From NCBI RefSeq assembly GCF_003073045.1, contig NC_037590.1, positions 30,654,449 to 30,718,448 of the forward strand: 64,000 bases of DNA, given 5' to 3'. A model generated the notes under the pieces. That model ran no database searches and was not told the origin of the DNA. It saw only the letters and a program-made list of their open reading frames with translations. The number at the start of each line of letters is the position of its first letter. The stretch's first letter is position 1. The position numbers and the translations under genes were made by a program. The DNA comes from Pomacea canaliculata. Taxonomy: Eukaryota > Mollusca > Gastropoda > Architaenioglossa > Ampullariidae. Below, piece by piece: positions 57,725-64,000 of this stretch.

Positions 57725-60700
57725 ACTTCACATGCGCGAAGAATAGCTCCGGCAGACCATCCAGATCCCACGGAAATTTTAGTCAGGTTTTGAGAACGTG
57801 TTTGCCACAAACATCCCACAGCGGTAAATAATTTACAATTTACACCCTAAGAGGACTTTTGGGAGGAGAAAAGTTTGTCTAGAGAATTGTTAGGAAATTT
57901 TAAATACTTCATGATCTCTGCCAAAGAAAGTCTGCTGTCATTGTTAACAGAAAATAAAATAGACTAAGGTTTAGTGACAGTAGCAAAACTAAATATAGTG
58001 GTGGTTGGCGTTGGCCGTGGTGATGGACTCGAGCAAACAAAGATCGATTAATAAATACATTTATGAACATTCCCAAGCGCGACATCCTTACTCACTGTAG
58101 CTTGATTTCCCATATGGTCTTCAATAAACAGTCAAGGGGCTAACTAAAAGCTCGCACGGATTGTGAAAGAGTATTCACATATTACATTCCAAACAGCTGT
58201 TACTTCGCTAAAAAAAATTCAGCATATTCACCTGAATAATTAATGGCGTTTACACAATTCTGATTGAACAGTTTTTTGTTACCGAAACATTTGCTAACGA
58301 CATCATCATTTTACTCGGTAGACGACCTTCTGAGCTATAAATTTTTCTGCCAAAGCATTCAATTACTGAATATTATTCATAGCTGTACATCTTCAAATAA
58401 AGAGCACAACCGTCAAAGCACATTTCGAAAAGTGCTTATCAGCTATATTGAAGATCTGAACACAGGAGGAATCGTTATTTATCATCATAAAAGGGGATGT
58501 GTAGCAGAAGAAGCAGGGACAAAACGAACAGACGAGACAAAAGGCTAGAAAAATTGAATCGAAGACAGACATGAAAACAAATGGAATAGAAAATTGCATG
58601 GTGCTAATGTAGTTATCCCTGTCTTGTTCAATTGTTTCCTGTCACGCTGGATTAGCGTTAGACTGTAAACGTTCGAGAAAATAGAAAAAGTCTAAGAGAT
58701 GTGATTTCCCACAATGCCCTCCTTGAAAAGGTCGGTTAATCTCTCTTCCTTTCTTTTATAAAAATAAGAACCCTTTGAAGCGCTTTTAAGTGCAACATAA
58801 AGTTCAGACTACAGTGGAAAAAAAATATTAAATATTTTTTCAACACCACCTTACCACCAAAGCATAAGAAAGAAAACTTACAATAGATTAATGAGATAGT
58901 TGTAAAAAACATTTATCTTCCGTTTTGCTGTCACAACTAATTCTGGTCACGTGACGTTTGAACCAGTGGCTCAGATTCTTCACATGTGCCAATGACATCA
59001 CTGGTTTATGCCGAGAGTAGCTACGTCCAGAAAAACACACTTGTTTACACAGAAGACATTATAAAATCAGCTTCTTAGATGTCAGCTGAGAACAATGATG
59101 TCCAGATTGGTGAGGGTGTTATGTTAATCACCCAGAAGAAAAATATTGCACAACTTCCTGGTAGGAAATCCAAATGGATCTGAATGTAAGCCACATTACA
59201 AGCCGGTGTCTTCAACACTATTGTGGACAAACAATGAATAACCACCTTCACATCCGGCCACAAACAAACGGTCAGAAGAAGAGTTGTTTGTCTTGATCTT
59301 TCAAGAAACAGAACACCACAAATGAGAAGTATCCTACGGACACGGAGGCAGACAGTTGCAGTGTCCTGCTCACGAAAACAACGAGTTACGTCCCCCGAAT
59401 GTGTAAGAGTAGCGTTACAGGTTAGGCCTGCGTTCCTTCCCTTGGCGCTAGGTACTGAGCCCAACGGAGCAAACTACGCTTTCAAGCGCCACCTGCTTTG
59501 TTCTTGCTATCAGATCGATCCTACCAAGCGGTGGCTGTGATCAACAATGACAGTGACATTCCGCTGTGGAAAACTCTCAGGTGATCAAAGGTAGCAGCTG
59601 GTCTCCACAGCACAGGTGCGGTTAAAAGCGAAGCAGGAAGGAAGAGAACAGTTATGAATCCTCCAAAATACTGATTAAACCATTTCCAACAGTTAAGCGG
59701 TGTCTCGGGAGGGTCCATGCTTTGCTCAGGAGGATGTATCTACCGCTGCTGGTTCTTGTTAGACGTCTGCCTTCAAGCTCGGCAGCAGGGAGAGGGAAAG
59801 GGGATGAGGCAGGGAGGAGGGGGAGAGCCCAAAGATGCAGCTGGGAGTCGATGCTGTGATGCAGGTAGACGTACCCGTCTGTGGGGCTTTCTGATATACA
59901 TTCAGGTCAGCTACAGCAGCAAAAGTGACTGGGAAAAGCAGATGTAGCGAATTCAAGTGTCCGCTTAGTATCTCACTGTAGCAGGCGGGTTTTATAAAGG
60001 AAGAAAGATTTTAAAAGTTTATATGAGCAATCGTAACTTTTATCCAAAGTAAACAATTTCTCTTCTATAATTATTGTTTGAAAAGTACAGCTGGAAGATG
60101 GGTGTTTAATTCGAAATCGAGGATAAAAAGTGTTACACAATAATGCAACTAAGCTTCTGTATCGGAGAGATCGGCCATGATTTCCCTACCTTCCCAGCAT
60201 CATAAATACACAAATACCACTAAACTGGATCTTCAACGTTTTATGAAACGCTACCTTTGTATTATACACCAGTTCTGTCTGTGCAATTTTATGACAACTG
60301 AGGAAGTTATAAGACTAAGAATATCCTATTTGTAGCACACAATATTATTTATTACCTCATCACTACCGAGAGAAGCTCACTTTGCTTTGTTGCCGTGCTC
60401 TTAAAGGCGAGGATAAAGGAAAGTAGCAGAGAGAGGTTTAGGATGAAAAGAAACACCTGACTTGTCAGACCTCCCACTGTCTAATTATCATCGGCTCGCA
60501 AGTACGAAGCCTGCGTTCTACTGTTTGTCTCAAATTTAATTGTCAAGTAATTAGTGCAATTAAGTCTTTCTTGAGATACGATTCTAGCAGGCTTTAGCAG
60601 TTTTATTGGCTGCGAAAAGGAATGTTGTGAAAGTCAGTCACAATAGAAAGGGTGAGCATCAGATGATAGACATGGCAGACGTGTACAGATTTCTACAACA

Positions 60701-60851
60701 GAGACATGAAACTGGTTTGTGGTAAATTAAGTAGGGAATCTTAATTTCATGAGTGGAATCGGCCTAAGTAAGAAGCTAGATGTATTTTGCAACAATGTCG
60801 GCAGAACGAGCTTAATTACATTGTTTTATGTAGTTGCAGTTCGTAATTAAC

Positions 60852-60897
<46 letters not shown>

Positions 60898-60930
60898 GGA
60901 GGAGGAGGAGGAGGAGGAGGAGGAGGATTT
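60852..60930 (+). repeat. Compound (GAT)n-(GAG)n microsatellite
   Basis: About 15 ATG/GAT units pass directly into about 10 GAG units. On - this reads as poly-His or poly-Pro, which is not a gene. Confidence 0.95.
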
Positions 60931-62152
60931 TTAATCTGGCGACTCCTGTGTACAGCCTGTGTAGTTTTGCCCTTCCTTACAACCATCCTGTCTGCCAGAC
61001 CCCAGCCCGTTAGCTTTCTGAGTACAGGCCGTCTGCTGCTGTATCTAAAAGTACACATTTTCGAGTGCAGTTCTTATTTATAAAACTTTATTGACATGCT
61101 CATGACCTGTTTAAGCTAATTCTTCTGCCTAAACAAAATGCTGATTACTTTTACAATAAAAAGGTTTGAATGTTCTCGGACATTATTCCAAAAAAATTGT
61201 GGGCTGTTCCTGGTCTTTAGACTTTCAAATTATTCGTTAAAGATGCAACCATCCATATTTAAGTGAATGACATGAAAAGAATGTCAAATATAAATGCAAT
61301 CAGAAGAGCTGCGTCTGTTTCTCCATGCACCTCTGTTTCTTGTCAGTTGAGATGTGCAGAATGTTTCAGAATTCTCTCCGGTATACTTTTTGATTATTTT
61401 GAGATAGAGAAACAGAAAACAGAGGGCGAAAATAATGGATAGCCATGAAGTAAAGGTAGTTATTACTTCAAACCATCATTGTCCTTTTTAGACAACTGCC
61501 GTGTGTTCTCATGATGCATGATGTGCAAGGTCGGTGTAACCTAACAGCTGGAAATTAGTAAAGACAGCTGTTGCCACCTAAGCCTTCTGCAAAGGTGATT
61601 ACAGACACAGGTGACTGATGACAAAGGTGACAACACACAAGCAGAAATTAAAAAAAAAAACATCGGTAGAAGACGCACGATAAACATCTAATTCCTATTT
61701 GACAAAGGCATGATCCCAAGATGGGAGTTATTTTTTTTTTATAAATCAGCAATAAACAGTATTTGTTTACACCATTGGCCTGTCCAGTCAGAGAGAGAAC
61801 GGACCAGACGTAAGCAGAGAGCAAGAGAACATTAGACACAAGAGTCAAGATGTGTCAAGAACATTCACCCATCCCCAAAAAAGGAAATAGTTGAAATATT
61901 AAAGTACAATATTTCACAAAATAAAACGTGTTTCAAAGGTGTCGGAGAAGCTTTCATTTTAATTTCGTTGCTGTGGTTTGATCTCCTGACGACAGTATTT
62001 TCGCTTTTATCGTGTGAATCGCTTGCCTTTTGGTGTGCTCATACTCCCACGTGTCGCAGGCTGTAAACCATTGATGTGCTGCAGCAGGCTGTTTTCTGAA
62101 CATACCGAACCTTTTCAACCCTCCCCTGACCGAGGCAGGCTGGCTTTGTCTG

Positions 62153-62180
62153 TGACCTGTGACCTGTGACCTGTGACCTT
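62153..62180 (+). repeat. 7-bp tandem repeat (TGTGACC), 4 units
   Basis: Four TGTGACC units lie in a row, the last with one change into TTTGAT. TGACC is a nuclear-receptor half-site core, but a tandem array is not by itself evidence of regulation. Confidence 0.85.
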
Positions 62181-63480
62181 TGATTTAAAGCTGCAGTATC
62201 ATCAAACGAAGAGATGTGCGCTTGATCCGGTTTCATCTATGGCCGAGAGACAATTCGATTAGCATATTGAATGTGAGTGTCGGCCTGCAAGGTGAAGTTT
62301 ATTCCTTTTACTCTCCAAACCCTTAATTCTGAGACCTCATCAGGTTATGAGAGCATCTCACATTTTCTCGTGCTTCTTTCAGGTTGCCATGGCACCATGC
62401 TCTAGTTCCTTCTCCGACTTTCCTCTGGACTCCTTGTCAACATTAATCACAGCTTATTTTATTGGATGTAAAATTGTTTTCTTGACTTGTCCAGTCTCGG
62501 GAATACTTACACAACGGCTCTCTTCTCCCTATTCGTGTTTAAAGAGCTTCATGGTTGTTATGCCACTAAACGTGTTTTCATCGGAAAAGTAATCGTGCCT
62601 TTAAATACAAACTGATCTTGAGGATGCGGTCGAGAATCAGAAAATAACATCAAGCTTTTGCTAAAAGTGCACACTTTAGTAACAGGGCTGAAAGAGAATT
62701 TTGATATTTTTGTTTGTTTTTTCTCTCTTTATGTGTGTGTGCTTGTGTTTGTGTGAGAGATAGAAAGTGAGAGAAAAAAGTGTGTGAGTGTTGCTCTGTG
62801 ATATTTAATCAGTTTATCGCAAAAGAGGTGTCATATGATTCATAGGATGTGACAAAAGATGAAAATGTAGAAAATTCCAGTGTTTCAATCTTAATGTTCT
62901 ATCTAAATTTGTAAAGATTGCATAATGAATTTATTATCTTCTCTCAGAAGAAGACATTTACAGACTTTTCATGGACATTAAAAGCTCGTAGCAAGAAAAG
63001 AAGCTGTGTTTGGCTCTTTTTGTTCTCTTTAGCTTACTTTCATCACATAGGTGTTTTTTTAGGATTTTGTCATTTAATTTAATGTGGAATGCTTTTCGCG
63101 GCTTCTAAGTAAACATCAAGAGTGACTTGAGCTTTGCTGTTTTATCGGTCTACTAATCGTAAATATTTACTGTGATGTACTTTCTTGAGGAAACTTCTTC
63201 TGGATTCAATTGTCGTGTGTTTAGTCAAGCTTGTGTAGCTTTGTTCTACAGATGACTGTTTTTGTCTAACGAAATTAATTAAAATCTGTTTTTAACAAGT
63301 TAACGAGTTCTGCCATCGCCGCTGTGAGTAATTTGCTGAAGACCTGAGTGAGTTCAATATGAATGTGGGTGTGGCTGTCGTTTGTGTATATGTGTGTATG
63401 GATGTTAGGTTCATTTATGATTGGCTTGTTTGAAATTTTCTTATCTGTAAAGTGGTCTGAATATATTCTTTTAAAAACTG

Positions 63481-63545
63481 CTATTATTATTGTTATTATT
63501 GTTGTTATTATTATCAGCATCATCGTCGTCGTCGTCGTCATCGTC
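63481..63545 (+). repeat. Compound (ATT/GTT)n-(GTC)n microsatellite
   Basis: TTATTATTGTTATTATTG is followed by ATCATCGTCGTCGTCGTC. It explains the poly-Ile/Val and Thr/Met ORFs on the two strands. Confidence 0.9.
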
Positions 63546-64000
63546 ATTCCTCTCCTTTTTGTTCTGTGAAGTTTGAGAGTTCTCTATGTGTGCAACCAGA
63601 TAACTTTTACTTTCATCGTGCAAATCATATGTATAACTAGCTAGACAATTTTTTCATTATTGTTAAAATAAATGTACAAGGACTGTCAAAGAACTCCGTA
63701 TTTGAAACCCTTGTTACCCAAGCGTGGATGTGTGAATGTTTGTGGGAGGAAGGAGGCGGAGGGATTGTGTTTGTGTGTAAAGAGGGGAGAGAGGTCAGGG
63801 AGAGGGTAAGCAGGGACTGAAGTACTCTTCATACCCACTCATCAATGATGTGTATCAGAAATGATAATAGCGATGAGTGGAAGGTGGGGAACACAAGTAG
63901 CAGATTGGGTTTCACCTTCCACGGCACGTCCTAGACACAGTGATTCACCTTCTCTTCACTGCCAGATAAAGATATAACATAATGTAGCCTTGTATTGTTA

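Larger units (their letters stand above)
57725..64000. other. Upstream flank of the GPCR gene; no recognisable gene
   Basis: This should hold the GPCR promoter and any 5' UTR exons. A purine-rich, GC-richer patch at 59760-59840 is the only promoter-like composition change, and no TATA box is evident. The 129-codon - strand ORF at 59075-59464 has no motif. Microsatellites are at 60852-60930 and 63481-63545 and a 7-bp tandem repeat is at 62153-62180. Nothing else was recognised. Confidence 0.5.

Noticed and set aside
57172-57819. 215-codon ORF on - overlapping GPCR exon 1
   Set aside because: Frame-shifted shadow of the GPCR coding exon extended into a low-complexity A/T stretch on the intron side.
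59075-59464. 129-codon ORF on -
   Set aside because: No domain, no start or splice context, and composition like the non-coding background.
1-64000. CRISPR arrays, operons, rRNA and intact tRNA genes
   Set aside because: No regularly spaced palindromic repeats or ribosomal RNA signatures were seen. The only tRNA-like sequences are SINE heads without a complete cloverleaf. The split genes are eukaryotic.

Overview
The window reads as metazoan nuclear DNA. It is about 60% AT, genes are split by GT-AG introns from about 0.4 to 9.5 kb, long stretches are non-coding, and it carries tRNA-derived SINE-like fragments, LINE/SINE-type 3' tails, a MITE-like element and many microsatellites. Tandem ependymin-related genes, SEA/EGF membrane mucins and a SIFamide/NPFF-type peptide receptor in an intron-rich genome suggest a lophotrochozoan, most likely a gastropod mollusc (inference). 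No prokaryotic, organellar or viral gene was recognised.

Region 1 (1-7043) is an ependymin-related cluster. It holds a 5'-truncated copy (exons 2-5, + strand), a complete five-exon copy encoding 198 aa (+ strand), and between them an orphan first exon of the same family on the - strand. Exon sizes and phases are identical in the two + copies. Exon 2 and exon 5 have diverged mainly by amino-acid replacement, while exon 4 is almost unchanged.

Region 2 (9702-14373, - strand) is a complete seven-exon gene for a 430-aa type I membrane mucin: signal peptide, Ser/Thr/Pro-rich stalk, SEA-like module, Cys-rich/EGF module, transmembrane helix and an 11-residue tail. The exon phases close exactly.

Region 3 (14374-31374) is mostly non-coding, with microsatellites, repeat tails and one weak candidate exon.

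Region 4 (about 31375-36012, + strand) is the 3' part of a second EGF-transmembrane gene with a 235-aa Ser-rich cytoplasmic domain. Its EGF module is interrupted at the same codon and phase as in the region 2 gene, so the two genes probably share ancestry. Upstream SEA-like exons are tentative, and the signal peptide exon was not found.

Region 5 (40471-57724, - strand) is a four-exon class A peptide GPCR of 414 aa, complete from Met to stop and spread over 17 kb, with repeats including the MITE in its introns.

Region 6 (57725-64000) shows no recognisable gene. All three gene groups are secreted, surface or signalling proteins. Nothing indicates that they act in one pathway.
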